Source: SIG452 sp045541975
Lineage (GTDB): Bacteria; Bacillota; Clostridia; UMGS1840
Assembly: GCA_045541975.1 (NCBI GenBank)
Contig: JAZQKB010000015.1
Coordinates: forward strand, 62,001-126,000
Direction: 5' to 3'
Length of the DNA stretch: 64,000 nt
The position numbers and the translations under genes are program-made. Below, in pieces: positions 53,177-62,059 of this stretch (within the stretch, counting starts at the first letter, position 1; each line of letters starts with the position of its first letter). The notes beneath the pieces were generated by a model. That model saw only the letters and a program-made list of their open reading frames with translations, had not been told where the DNA came from and ran no database searches.

Positions 53177-53662
53177 ATGAACTTAGACAAAAAAACCAAA
53201 GACATGGTGATTTTTATCGCCGCAATCGTTTCCGTGGTAGCTATTCTGTTCCTGCCCTTTATCAGCATTATGGGTCAGAGCATTTCTCTGGTAGAAACCT
53301 TAACTGCAGGTATGGATCTGGGACTTGATGCAGGTGTTGGTGACTTTGCTCTGCTGGCTTCCATCATCGGTGGTGCTGCTGCAATCTTCTTCGGCTGGAA
53401 GAAAGACAGAAAAAGCACTATGATCGCTTCCATTGTTGGCGCTGCAGGTATCGTAATCTTCGTAGTTGTTCTGCAGGTTTCTCTTTCCGAAGCTGCAAGC
53501 TTTGGCATGAAAATCAGCGCGTTTGACATTTTAGGCTTAGGCGTATGGCTTTCTCTGATTGCTCACGTAGCAAACATCGTTCTTTGCTACCTGAAAGATC
53601 CTGTTGAAACTCAGGAAACCACTGAAGAAACCTACACTGAAGATACTTATACCAACGTTTAA
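53177..53662 (+). CDS. Four-helix membrane protein of unknown function
   Basis: 161 aa, ATG at 53177 behind a full AAAGGAGG-type site. Hydrophobic helices at about residues 12-35, 58-75, 85-105 and 115-140. The second loop has FGWKKDRKST and the tail is short and acidic (ETQETTEETYTEDTYTNV). No family is recognised. It is monocistronic with its own promoter and a strong terminator, and codon use suggests good expression. Confidence 0.75.
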   Translation: MNLDKKTKDMVIFIAAIVSVVAILFLPFISIMGQSISLVETLTAGMDLGLDAGVGDFALLASIIGGAAAIFFGWKKDRKSTMIASIVGAAGIVIFVVVLQVSLSEAASFGMKISAFDILGLGVWLSLIAHVANIVLCYLKDPVETQETTEETYTEDTYTNV

Positions 53663-53679
53663 GAATCTATAAAAAATAA

Positions 53680-53708
53680 GGGCAACAGTATGCTGTTGCC
53701 CTATTTTT
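53680..53708 (+). terminator. Terminator of the small membrane protein gene
   Basis: GGGCAACAG (53680-53688), TATG, CTGTTGCCC (53693-53701), then T-run. Confidence 0.9.
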
Positions 53709-53725
53709 TTGTTTGTTTCCCCATA

Positions 53726-53771
53726 AAAAAATCCCGCAGAAATTCTTAAGAAATCTGCGGGATTTTTGTTT
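53726..53771 (-). terminator. rplM-rpsI terminator
   Basis: AAAAATCCCGCAGA and TCTGCGGGATTTTT arms, with T-tract on the minus strand after rpsI. Confidence 0.85.
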
Positions 53772-53801
53772 TGCACTTTGGGGTAAAACCAATCCAAGCG
53801 A

Positions 53802-54200
53802 TTAACGTTTGGAGAACTGAGGTGCACGACGAGCTGCTTTTAAGCCGTATTTCTTTCTTTCCTTCATACGAGGATCACGGGTAACAAAGCCAGCTTTTTT
53901 CAGGTCGGATTTTAATTCAGCATTGAAGTTGATTAATGCTCTGGTGATACCGTGTCTGATTGCACCAGCCTGACCGGAAACACCGCCGCCGAATACGTTA
54001 ACCAAAACGTCGAACTGACCTGCAGTTGCAGTTAAGTTCAGGGGCTGTCTAACGATTAATTTTAAGGTTTCCAGACCAAAATAGTCGTCAATATCTCTGT
54101 TATTGATAGTGATGTTACCTTTACCGGGAACCAGACGAACTCTTGCTACAGAGCTTTTTCTTCTGCCGGTGCCAAGATATACTTCTAATTTTTTAGCCAT
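53802..54200 (-). CDS. rpsI: 30S ribosomal protein S9
   Basis: 132 aa, standard length. YLGTGRRKSSVARVRLVPGKG opens it. GGGVSGQAGAIRHGITRAL is the core, and it ends RDPRMKERKKYGLKAARRAPQFSKR, the tail that contacts P-site tRNA. It lies 17 bases after rplM. Confidence 0.98.
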   Translation of the reverse strand: MAKKLEVYLGTGRRKSSVARVRLVPGKGNITINNRDIDDYFGLETLKLIVRQPLNLTATAGQFDVLVNVFGGGVSGQAGAIRHGITRALINFNAELKSDLKKAGFVTRDPRMKERKKYGLKAARRAPQFSKR

Positions 54201-54217
54201 ATCTTATATCCTCCCTA

Positions 54218-54649
54218 TTAACCGTTGTATACTTCGGGTTTCTGAGCCTGATTTTCATGCTCAGCACCTTTGTAAATTCTAACTTTGGTAGCCATTTTTC
54301 TGCCCAGAGAGTTGTGGGGCAGCATGCCTTTGATTGCCAGCATCATAGCTTTTTCCGGATTTTCAGCCATCAGCTTTTCGTAGGGAACTGCTTTTAAGCC
54401 GCCGATGTAACCGGTGTGTCTGTAGTAGATTTTGTTTTTCAGTTTGTTACCGGTTAAAACAGCTTTTTCAGCGTTGATTACGATAACGTGGTCTCCCAGG
54501 TCAACGTTGGGAGTGTACTCAGGACGGTGTTTACCTCTTAAAATGGAAGCAACTTTTGCAGCGGTTCTACCTAAAGGCATATCTGCAGCGTCAACAATGT
54601 ACCATTTTGCTTCGGTCTGTCCTGCTTTTGCAAGATAAGTATCTTTCAT
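54218..54649 (-). CDS. rplM: 50S ribosomal protein L13
   Basis: 143 aa. KWYIVDAADMPLGRTAAKVA at the start, DHVIVINAEKAVLTGNKL in the middle, and KGMLPHNSLGRKMATKVRIY near the end are all L13 hallmarks. First gene of the rplM-rpsI pair. A short leader with a TCCGTT/AACGGA hairpin precedes it and could be an autoregulatory site, though this is not demonstrated. Confidence 0.98.
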   Translation of the reverse strand: MKDTYLAKAGQTEAKWYIVDAADMPLGRTAAKVASILRGKHRPEYTPNVDLGDHVIVINAEKAVLTGNKLKNKIYYRHTGYIGGLKAVPYEKLMAENPEKAMMLAIKGMLPHNSLGRKMATKVRIYKGAEHENQAQKPEVYNG

Positions 54650-54718
54650 AAGAAACCTCCGTGTTTATTGAATCTTTATTTTACGTAAATTCAGTGTCCG
54701 TTTTACCGAACGGATATC

Positions 54719-54747
54719 ATTATACAAAAAGAATTTTCATTTGTCAA
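54719..54747 (-). promoter_or_regulatory. rplM promoter
   Basis: Minus strand: TTGACA (54742-54747), 17 bases, TATAAT (54719-54724). Confidence 0.8.
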
Positions 54748-54780
54748 CAACTTTTTTGAAATTTTTCAATCTAAAAATAG

Positions 54781-54820
54781 TTTTCTTTTGTTTTCTCTTG
54801 TTTTCTCTTATTTTCTTCGT
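54781..54820 (-). repeat. Four-unit 10-bp tandem repeat, polypyrimidine on plus strand
   Basis: TTTTCTTTTG, TTTTCTCTTG, TTTTCTCTTA, TTTTCTTCGT in succession between the sugar kinase stop and the rplM promoter. Confidence 0.7.
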
Positions 54821-54837
54821 TTTTTGAATATGCGATT

Positions 54838-55737
54838 TTACAAAGCAGAACGCAAATTTTCTAAAAACTCAGGAGAATACTCTGGAATTGCTTCCTCACA
54901 AGATACCACAAAGCCTGCCAGTCTGGAGGCTTGTTCCAGGCAGACGGGCAAAGCGTGTCCCTGCATATCATGATGCAAAAAGCAAGCGCAAAAGCTGTCA
55001 CCCGCACCCACGGCAGACACAAATTCGGTCTTCTGGGCAGGAACGGTGAAAAAGCCTTCTTGTTCATCCCATAAGCAAGCGCCGTCGCTGTCTAAGGTGA
55101 GAATGGCAGTTTGGATATTGTAAGTTCGGCAGATTTTTTCTAAAGCAAGAGCAATCTCTTCCTCAGTAAGAGAGGCATTGTCCTTTATTGAAGAAATCGA
55201 AGAAATCAAAAAAAATTCCTCACGGTTCATTTTCACAATATCGCAAGAGAAAAGTCCCTGTTTTAAAAGCTCGTCTGTGTAGTAGTGCTGACGCAGATTC
55301 ATATCAAAAAAACGGCGGGTAAACTTGCCTTTGGACAGCAGTTGTTCCCAGGTTTTTTTGGAAATTTCACTCCGCAAAGCAAGGGTTCCGAAGTAAAAAA
55401 TATCGTATGCTTCGTCAAGCACAGAAGAATCAAAAGAGATGCCGTCGTAACTGAAAGAACCGCTTAAATCGTAGCAGGGTTCTCCGTTTTGATAAGTTAC
55501 CTTGCAAACGCCTGTGGGAAAGGTAGGATGTTTTTGGATAAATCGGGTATCCACACCGTATTTTCTGGCATAAGAAAGAGCTTTTTCGCCAAGTTCGTCA
55601 CCCCCTACGGCACCGTAGAGTGCGCTTACATCTCCCAATTTTGCCAGATGGGCACAGAAATTAAAGGGAGCACCTCCGATTTTTTGGGCGGTGGGATAAC
55701 AATCGAATAAAATTTCGCCGAAAGCAAGCACCTTCAT
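54838..55737 (-). CDS. PfkB-family sugar kinase (fructokinase-like)
   Basis: 299 aa. FGEILFDCYP and KIGGAPFNFCAHLAKLG form the sugar-binding start. VGGDELGEKAL follows, and SAVGAGDSFCACFLHHDM contains the GAGD catalytic motif with its base Asp. The closest described type is fructokinase/ScrK, but the substrate is not certain. ATG behind GGAAGGAG. Divergent from the GH26-like gene. Confidence 0.9.
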   Translation of the reverse strand: MKVLAFGEILFDCYPTAQKIGGAPFNFCAHLAKLGDVSALYGAVGGDELGEKALSYARKYGVDTRFIQKHPTFPTGVCKVTYQNGEPCYDLSGSFSYDGISFDSSVLDEAYDIFYFGTLALRSEISKKTWEQLLSKGKFTRRFFDMNLRQHYYTDELLKQGLFSCDIVKMNREEFFLISSISSIKDNASLTEEEIALALEKICRTYNIQTAILTLDSDGACLWDEQEGFFTVPAQKTEFVSAVGAGDSFCACFLHHDMQGHALPVCLEQASRLAGFVVSCEEAIPEYSPEFLENLRSAL

Positions 55738-55773
55738 AAGTTTTGACTCCTTCCTGTTTGACGGGTTATATGT

Positions 55774-55802
55774 ATCTTATCACAAAATGAAACGGGAAGC
55801 AA
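55774..55802 (-). promoter_or_regulatory. Weak promoter candidate for the sugar kinase
   Basis: Minus strand: TTGCTT (55797-55802), 17 bases, TAAGAT (55774-55779). Confidence 0.4.
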
Positions 55803-55832
55803 CCGAAAAAGCGGAAAAAATGTCAAAATATA

Positions 55833-55861
55833 TTTACAAACCCGAGTTTTTCTGCTATACT
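55833..55861 (+). promoter_or_regulatory. Promoter of the GH26-like gene
   Basis: TTTACA (55833-55838), 17 bases, TATACT (55856-55861). Confidence 0.6.
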
Positions 55862-55921
55862 GTAGTGGAATCTGTGGCAACGCTTTTTGAAGGCAGTCCC
55901 ACCTTTGTTCGGAGGCTTTTT

Positions 55922-57655
55922 ATGAAACGGAATATCATCACCGCAATTCTTTTGTTACTGGTGGCAACAAGTGCAATCTTATTACCCCTTTTACCCTTAG
56001 AAAAACTGCCAATTCCTGCCATTCAGGGACCCGTTATGAAATTAAAATATCATCTGAACCGTCACGAATATACCGACGGTCTGTCGGACGTGACCGCCAT
56101 TTCAGCATACCAGGGTAATGTGCTGTTAGCCAATCCCGAAGCGGCCGATTTCCGCTACGATGTGAAAAAAGTGTATCAAACCGAAGAATTTGCCCGTTTG
56201 GTGGATTTCCCCAACGGATATTATGTGGATTTACCCGAACAGCCCACCTTTGACTGTTCCCGCGGGGAAGCAGGGGTAAAGGTGTATGGCAACGGCTACG
56301 AAGCTCTGTTTACCAGAGAAGGCTCTCCTTATGAAGATACCCTGAAATACATTGACGAATACATCAATAAATACGTGGTAAATCCGGCTTATCAAAAAGC
56401 CAACAACATTACGCTCCACGAGGACACCGTCCGCACCGTGGGAGAGTTTCCTGTGCGGATTTTATCCATGACCAGAACTCCCGCTGAGGGCAGTGACGTA
56501 ACCCTCAATGCTTACACCATGGCATATATTTTAGACCCAAACGGCGGAGTCATTTATCACAGAATGCTTTTCAAACAAGAAACCTACGATGCCGGGCAGA
56601 TAAACCGGATTTTAGAATCCTTTCACTCCTTTGCTCCCATCGGCAACAATATGACGGTGATTCCCACGAAAGCAGAGCTCCCCCAATGGAACGAGGAAAC
56701 CGCTGCCTTTTACAAGACTCTTTCCGCACGGGAAGACATCTTATGGGGTGTGTATAACCATAAACTTGTTACAGAGGAAGGGTTAAGTCCCACCCTGCAG
56801 GAGCTGGAAGAAAAACTGGACTACAACTTTGAACTTTGCATGGGTTACACTTATCTGATGATGGAGCCTCCGTTAAAAGGCCTCCAGGAAGCCTACGAAG
56901 ACGGCAAAATCACCGAAATGACTTTGCAGGTCTGCACCATAGACCACGCCGGAATGGATTCCACCAAAAATCCCAACTTTGAGGTAATAGACGGGGTTTG
57001 GGATGACCAAATCCGCAAATACGCCGAAGCTTTCAAAGAATTTTCCCATCCCATTTTGCTTCGTGTGAATAACGAAATGAATACCGACTGGTGCACCTAC
57101 AGCGGTGTGGTAACTCTCCAGGACCCCGACATCTACAAAATGGTGTACGACCGTATTTACAACATTTTCCAAGAAGAAGGTGTCAATAACATCATCTGGA
57201 TTTTCAATCCCCAGTTCGGCAACTATCCGCCTGCAAGTTTTAACCACTATATGAACTACTATCCGGGTAACGACAAGGTGCAAATGTTGGGCGTTACCAA
57301 ATATAATACCGGCACTTACTACAGCGAAATTTTCGGCGAACGCTGGGACGATTTCAAACCCTCCTTTGATGCTTTAAATGAGCTTTATTCCCAGTCCTTC
57401 CCCGAAGTGCCCTGGATTGTGACCGAATTTGCCTCCTCTTCCTACGGCGGTGACAAAGCCAAATGGATGGAAGAAATGTTTACCCACATCGGTGACTACA
57501 AAAACATCAAGGCGGCAGTTTGGTTTAACTGGGGCGACCGTGATTATCGGGAAGGGATGGAAGATGTGATTGCCCGCCCCTACTACTTAGACGAAACCCC
57601 CGAAACTCTGGATGTGTTCCGCAGAGGGGTAAAAGGTGAGTTTTCCCAAAAATAA
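55922..57655 (+). CDS. Membrane-anchored GH26-like glycoside hydrolase
   Basis: 577 aa. An N-terminal signal anchor (MKRNIITAILLLLVATSAIL) is followed by a domain of about 230 residues of unknown type. The (beta/alpha)8 barrel starts near EDILWGVYNHKL. ILLRVNNEMNTDWCTY matches the GH26 acid/base region (HEMNG in classical mannanases, here NEMN). WIFNPQFGNYPP follows, and PWIVTEFASSSYGG supplies the likely nucleophile Glu. It probably cleaves a beta-mannan or mixed-linkage glucan outside the cell. ATG at 55922 follows GGAGGCTTTTT. Confidence 0.82.
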   Translation: MKRNIITAILLLLVATSAILLPLLPLEKLPIPAIQGPVMKLKYHLNRHEYTDGLSDVTAISAYQGNVLLANPEAADFRYDVKKVYQTEEFARLVDFPNGYYVDLPEQPTFDCSRGEAGVKVYGNGYEALFTREGSPYEDTLKYIDEYINKYVVNPAYQKANNITLHEDTVRTVGEFPVRILSMTRTPAEGSDVTLNAYTMAYILDPNGGVIYHRMLFKQETYDAGQINRILESFHSFAPIGNNMTVIPTKAELPQWNEETAAFYKTLSAREDILWGVYNHKLVTEEGLSPTLQELEEKLDYNFELCMGYTYLMMEPPLKGLQEAYEDGKITEMTLQVCTIDHAGMDSTKNPNFEVIDGVWDDQIRKYAEAFKEFSHPILLRVNNEMNTDWCTYSGVVTLQDPDIYKMVYDRIYNIFQEEGVNNIIWIFNPQFGNYPPASFNHYMNYYPGNDKVQMLGVTKYNTGTYYSEIFGERWDDFKPSFDALNELYSQSFPEVPWIVTEFASSSYGGDKAKWMEEMFTHIGDYKNIKAAVWFNWGDRDYREGMEDVIARPYYLDETPETLDVFRRGVKGEFSQK

Positions 57656-57694
57656 AAGAGGTTGTGCCGAAACTTTCATTTTGCGCTAAAAAAA

Positions 57695-57725
57695 TTGTAA
57701 AAAAACTTGATTTTTTCCATATAAT
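57695..57725 (+). promoter_or_regulatory. Weak promoter candidate for the aminotransferase
   Basis: TTGTAA (57695-57700), 19-base gap, TATAAT (57720-57725). The following leader of about 110 bases contains an AAACCG-TTCTT-CGGTTT hairpin (57798-57814) and a longer GGCATAA ... TTATGC pairing. Confidence 0.45.
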
Positions 57726-57839
57726 ATAGTAAAATGAAGAATGGCATAAAAATTTGGAAAGCAGTTTCCCCGAAAAACTGTTATGCATTGAAAATATCAA
57801 ACCGTTCTTCGGTTTGGCAGGATAGATTGGAGAAAAAAG

Positions 57840-59039
57840 ATGGACATTAAAATCAGCAAAAAAGGCGGCGCAGTTTCCGCATCCCCCACTCTGGCGATTG
57901 ATTCCAAATTCAAAGCGATGAAGGCAGAAGGAATTGATGCTGTGGGTTTCGGAACCGGCGAGCCGGATTTTGACACCCCCGACCATATCAAGCAGGCAGC
58001 TATTGATGCACTGGCAAAAGGGATGACCAAATACACCCCCGCTTCCGGCACCCCTGCTTTAAAACAGGCAATCGTGCGAAAATTAAAACGGGAAAACAAC
58101 TTGGATTACGAAGTGAAAAACATCGTGATTTCCAACGGTGCAAAGCATTCCTTAACCAACATCTTTATGGCAATCTGCGATCCCGGGGATGAAGTGATTG
58201 TGCCTGCTCCTTACTGGGTAAGCTATCCCGAAATGGTAAAATTGGCTGACGGTGTTCCCGTAATTTTGGAAACCACCGAAGAAAACGATTTTAAATTCAC
58301 CGTGGAAGAGTTAGAAAAAGTGGTGACAGACAAAACCGTTGCGGTAATCCTTTGCAGTCCCTCCAACCCCACCGGTTCTGTATACTCCAAAGAAGAACTG
58401 CAGAAAATTGCAGATTTCTGCGTAGCAAAAAATCTGATTGTGGTGTCCGACGAAGTGTATGAACACTTAATTTACGAAGGCGACACTGTTTCAATTGCCA
58501 CCTTAGGTGAAGACATCAAAAAGCTGACGATTACCGTGAATGCAGTTTCCAAAACCTATGCTATGACCGGTTGGCGTATCGGTTACACCGCTTGCGATGA
58601 ACGTTTGGCAAAGGTCATGGGCAATATTCAGTCTCATGCAACCTCCAACCCCAACTCCATTGCTCAGGCAGCGGCAGTTGCAGCGCTGGACGGTTCTTTA
58701 GATTGCGTATTCAACATGAAAAAGCATTTCCATGAACGCAAAAACTATATGTACGAAAAAATCAACGCCATCCCGGGCCTTTCTTGCAGAATGCCCAAAG
58801 GTGCATTCTATATTATGATGAATATTTCCAAAATTAAGGGCAAAAAATACGAAGGAGTTACCATCAATACTTCCGACGATTTCTGTTCCTTATTGTTGGA
58901 AAAAGAACTGGTTGCTCTGGTGCCAGGCTCCGGCTTCGGTGCAGACGATTTCTGCCGTTGGTCCTATGCAACCGGTATGGACAGCATCAAAAAAGGAATG
59001 GAACGTTTAGCACGTTTTGTTGCAAATTTAACCGACTAA
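57840..59039 (+). CDS. PLP-dependent aminotransferase (aspartate aminotransferase type)
   Basis: 399 aa, fold type I. FGTGEPDFDTPDHIKQAA, GMTKYTPASGTPALKQAI, SPSNPTGSVYS, VVSDEVYEHLIY and NAVSKTYAMTGWRIGY with the PLP-binding Lys; RWSYATG holds the substrate Arg region. Best matched to subgroup Ib aspartate aminotransferase, though aromatic or alanine specificity is possible. ATG behind TTGGAGAAAAAAG. Terminator follows. Confidence 0.95.
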   Translation: MDIKISKKGGAVSASPTLAIDSKFKAMKAEGIDAVGFGTGEPDFDTPDHIKQAAIDALAKGMTKYTPASGTPALKQAIVRKLKRENNLDYEVKNIVISNGAKHSLTNIFMAICDPGDEVIVPAPYWVSYPEMVKLADGVPVILETTEENDFKFTVEELEKVVTDKTVAVILCSPSNPTGSVYSKEELQKIADFCVAKNLIVVSDEVYEHLIYEGDTVSIATLGEDIKKLTITVNAVSKTYAMTGWRIGYTACDERLAKVMGNIQSHATSNPNSIAQAAAVAALDGSLDCVFNMKKHFHERKNYMYEKINAIPGLSCRMPKGAFYIMMNISKIKGKKYEGVTINTSDDFCSLLLEKELVALVPGSGFGADDFCRWSYATGMDSIKKGMERLARFVANLTD

Positions 59040-59044
59040 ACATG

Positions 59045-59090
59045 AGGGACAACGCCCCCAAAAGATTTGAGGGCGCTGTCCCTTTGTTGT
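59045..59090 (+). terminator. Aminotransferase terminator
   Basis: GAGGGACA/CGCCC arms pair with GGGCG/TGTCCCTTT across an AAAAGATTT loop, then T-rich sequence. Confidence 0.75.
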
Positions 59091-59144
59091 GAATTAGAAA
59101 AGCCGACCACCACGACACGACAACAAAGAAGGCAGGTGCCAAAA

Positions 59145-60635
59145 ATGCTCAAAAAATGTGAAACTCTTACCTTAACCAACGATTCCCCCAAAGAATTAAA
59201 AAAGAAACTGGAAGAATATCAGGAACGTCTTGCAACGCTCCAAAGAGAAGCAAGAGCCTTAGATATTCCCGTAATTATTGTAATGGAAGGCTGGGGTGCC
59301 TCCGGAAAGGGACAGCTCATTAACCACTTTATTCTTCCCTTGGACCCCCGTGGCTTTACGGTGTATACCATCAAGGATGAAAACGAAGAGGAAAGCCGTT
59401 ATCCCTTTTTATGGCGTTTTATCACCAAAACTCCCCAAAAGGGCAGAATCGCTATTTTTGACCGTAGCTGGTACCGAAGAGTACTCAATGACCATATTGA
59501 TAAAAAGGTAAAAACAAACCGTTTTTATCACGATTTGGATGAAATCAACGCTTTTGAAAAGCTATTAACCGATGACGATAATCTGCTGATTAAATTCTTT
59601 GTTCACATTTCCAAAGACGAACAAAAGAGAAGATTAAAGGAACTGATGAACTCCAAGGAAACTGCCTGGAGAGTATCTTCCGATGATTTAAAACACAACA
59701 AGCAATACGAAAAATACCGTGACGTTTCCGAAAAAATGATTGAAATGACCGACAAGGAAAATGCGCCCTGGCATCTGGTAAATGCCAACGACATCACCTA
59801 CGCCACTCTTCGGATTTTCGAGATTTTAATTGCGCAGCTGGAGAAAAAGATTGCCTTAAAACAGCAGGAATCCAAGTCTCCCCGCCCGATTTTGGACCGT
59901 CACATTGCCACCAACTATTTGGATTCGGTGGATTTGACGCTGAAATTAGACAAAAAAACATATCAAGAAAAGCTTGCCTACTATCAGGACAAGCTGGAGC
60001 ATCTGCATAACCGACTGTATCTAAAAAAGAAACCCGTTATCATCGTGTTTGAAGGATGGGATGCAGGTGGAAAAGGCGGTGCCATTAAGCGGTTAACTTC
60101 TGCATTGGACCCCAGAGGCTATCAGGTGTTTTCCACACCTGCTCCTACCCGTGAGGAGCTTTCTCACCATTATCTGTGGCGATTCTGGAAGAATTTCCCC
60201 AAAACAGGCCACATTGCTATTTTTGACCGTAGCTGGTACGGCAGAGTGATGGTGGAAGCAGTGGAAGGCTTCTGCACCCAAAGGGAGTATGACCGTGCTT
60301 TCTTTGAAATTAACGACATGGAAAAACATCTGGTAGGCAGTGGCATCACAGTGATTAAGTTTTTCCTGCATATTTCCAAAGAAGAACAGCTAAAGCGGTT
60401 TGAAGACCGTCGGGAAAATCCCCATAAAGCTTGGAAATTAACCGATGAGGACTTCCGAAACCGTGAAAAATGGGACGATTATATTTGTACCATTGAAAAA
60501 ATGATTGATAAAACTCACACCAAAATTGCACCCTGGCATTTAATTGCAGGGGACGATAAACGCTATGCCCGTATTGAGGTGCTTCGTATTATCACCGAAA
60601 CCTTGACCGAGGCATTAAAAGAAAAAGGAAAATAA
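59145..60635 (+). CDS. Two-domain polyphosphate kinase 2 (class II, polyphosphate:AMP phosphotransferase type)
   Basis: 496 aa, two PPK2 domains. Domain 1 (about 1-245) has VMEGWGASGKG (Walker A), DPRGFTVYTIKDE and IFDRSWYRRVLND (Walker B). Domain 2 (about 265-490) has VFEGWDAGGKGGAIKRL, DPRGYQVFSTPAPT and IFDRSWYGRVMVEAVEGF. The fused form is typical of class II PPK2, which makes ADP from AMP using polyphosphate; usually only the C-terminal domain is active. ATG at 59145 behind AAGGCAGG. Four bases before the S4 gene. Confidence 0.93.
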   Translation: MLKKCETLTLTNDSPKELKKKLEEYQERLATLQREARALDIPVIIVMEGWGASGKGQLINHFILPLDPRGFTVYTIKDENEEESRYPFLWRFITKTPQKGRIAIFDRSWYRRVLNDHIDKKVKTNRFYHDLDEINAFEKLLTDDDNLLIKFFVHISKDEQKRRLKELMNSKETAWRVSSDDLKHNKQYEKYRDVSEKMIEMTDKENAPWHLVNANDITYATLRIFEILIAQLEKKIALKQQESKSPRPILDRHIATNYLDSVDLTLKLDKKTYQEKLAYYQDKLEHLHNRLYLKKKPVIIVFEGWDAGGKGGAIKRLTSALDPRGYQVFSTPAPTREELSHHYLWRFWKNFPKTGHIAIFDRSWYGRVMVEAVEGFCTQREYDRAFFEINDMEKHLVGSGITVIKFFLHISKEEQLKRFEDRRENPHKAWKLTDEDFRNREKWDDYICTIEKMIDKTHTKIAPWHLIAGDDKRYARIEVLRIITETLTEALKEKGK

Positions 60636-60639
60636 AACC

Positions 60640-60870
60640 ATGAATACAGAAAAAGAACAACTGATCTTCACCTTGCGGGATGCTGATGACTTTATCACCC
60701 TGCAGAATCTCCTGAAAGTAGAAAATATTGTGGCAACCGGTGGCGAAGCCAAGTACGTCATCACAGACGGATTGGTGCAGGTAAACGGTGAACCGGAATG
60801 TCGCCGGGGCAGAAAGCTCCATGCAGGAGATGTGGTGACTTTTGAGGATTACGAAATCACTGTGAAATAA
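60640..60870 (+). CDS. S4-domain RNA-binding protein, YaaA/RlbA family
   Basis: 76 aa. The S4 fold FITLQNLLKVENIVATGGEAKYVI then LVQVNGEPECRRGRKLHAGDVVTFED is typical of the YaaA/YbcJ small S4 proteins, often next to recF or dnaA. Starts four bases after the PPK2 stop, so it is likely coupled to it. Probably binds rRNA or tRNA; the exact role is unknown. Confidence 0.9.
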   Translation: MNTEKEQLIFTLRDADDFITLQNLLKVENIVATGGEAKYVITDGLVQVNGEPECRRGRKLHAGDVVTFEDYEITVK

Positions 60871-60900
60871 TCCTCGAAAAAAGAAAGGAAGGGATTAATC

Positions 60901-61791
60901 GTGGCAAATACCAAAAAGATTAAGTTTATTACGGACTCCGCCGGTGACTTATCAAAAGAGTTCATCAAGGAAAAAAATATTGACATCCTGGCTTTTCATG
61001 TATATTTAAAACACCCCGACGGCACAGTGGACGAATACCGTGACAGTATGGATGTTACCCCTGACGAAGTTTTCCAGTTTATGAAAGAAAACAAGGGGCA
61101 GGTTTCCACCTCTCAGGTAACCGTTTTTGAAATGGAAGAATATTTCCGTGCCTTAGCGGAAAAAAATGAATATGACACCTACATTTTCCCCTGTATTTCT
61201 TCTGTGGGAAGTCCCACCTACAATAACGTGCACCTGGCTTTAAAAAACCTAAAAGCAGAAGGCATTGAGCTGGATGTGCGTATGGTGGACTCCATGTACT
61301 ACTCCGTTTGCTACTATTACGCTTTGAAAGAAGGCGTTGCAGCCTACGAAAGAGGTGCTGATGCGGACGAAATCATCCGCATTATAGACGAATGCTGTAA
61401 ATCCACCGGCGTGTTCTTGGTAAATGATACCTTAGAATATTTAAAACGGGGCGGCAGAATCACCGGTATGAGTGCTGCACTCGGCACCATGCTGGACATT
61501 AAGCCTGTTCTCACTGTGCAAGGAGGCTTAGTTGGTGCACACGAAAAAATCCGTGGCATCAAAAAAGCAATGCACCGTATTATTGATTTGGTAAAAGAAG
61601 CAACCAAAGACGGAAACTACCGTTATATGCTCTTATATTCCACCAAGGCAGACTACTATAACGATTTTGCAAAGATGACCAGAGAAACCTTTGCCGGCTC
61701 TGAAATTACCGAAAATCAGGTAGGATGTACGATTGGTATTCATATTGGGCCGGGGTTAGTTGGCCTCATGTTCCAAAAACTACCTCAGTAA
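60901..61791 (+). CDS. DegV family fatty-acid-binding protein
   Basis: 296 aa. FITDSAGDLSKE (first strand and loop), VSTSQVTVFEM, SSVGSPTYNNVH, VDSMYYSVCYYYALKEG and YLKRGGRITGMSAALGTMLDIKPVL match the DegV/FakB fold. These bind a fatty acid and present it to FakA kinase for phospholipid synthesis. No FakA (Dak2-type) gene lies nearby. GTG at 60901 behind AAGGAAGGGATTAATC. Confidence 0.94.
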   Translation: MANTKKIKFITDSAGDLSKEFIKEKNIDILAFHVYLKHPDGTVDEYRDSMDVTPDEVFQFMKENKGQVSTSQVTVFEMEEYFRALAEKNEYDTYIFPCISSVGSPTYNNVHLALKNLKAEGIELDVRMVDSMYYSVCYYYALKEGVAAYERGADADEIIRIIDECCKSTGVFLVNDTLEYLKRGGRITGMSAALGTMLDIKPVLTVQGGLVGAHEKIRGIKKAMHRIIDLVKEATKDGNYRYMLLYSTKADYYNDFAKMTRETFAGSEITENQVGCTIGIHIGPGLVGLMFQKLPQ

Positions 61792-61844
61792 TGTGAGAAA
61801 TCGCGCAGATCACAAAAAAGCAACTGGAATTTCAATTGCCTTCC

Positions 61845-61888
61845 CCTTGAGGAGAAGAGGGACCGCTTGCGGTGGATGAGGGGCCTGT
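61845..61888 (+). repeat. Intergenic repeat CTTCCCCTTGAGG ... GGATGAGGGG
   Basis: CTTCCCCTTGAGGAGAAG hairpin then ACCGCTTGCGGT hairpin and GGATGAGGGG. This double-stem layout resembles intergenic repeats seen in other Clostridia, by memory. Only one copy is in the window. Confidence 0.5.
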
Positions 61889-61947
61889 TGAAATAAAAAG
61901 GTGAAAATTTGCTTACACAAATTTTGATTAGATTGCTTTTTTGTTAC

Positions 61948-62021
61948 AAACAAACTTCACCACTCGCTGTACCAATGTACAGCTTCGGGTTCCCCTGATG
62001 GGCTCAGTTTGTCTGTTCTGC
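61948..62021 (-). repeat. Dispersed palindromic intergenic repeat, copy D
   Basis: On the minus strand: CAGACAAACTGAGCCCATC, then GGAACCCGAAGCTGTAC, TTG, GTACAGCGAGTGGTGAAG. Compensatory changes (GGCGTAC to GCTGTAC, GTACGCC to GTACAGC) keep the stem. Confidence 0.75.
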
Positions 62022-62059
62022 ATCTATTTCTCCCATTCCTCCCTACTCTCAGAAACAAA

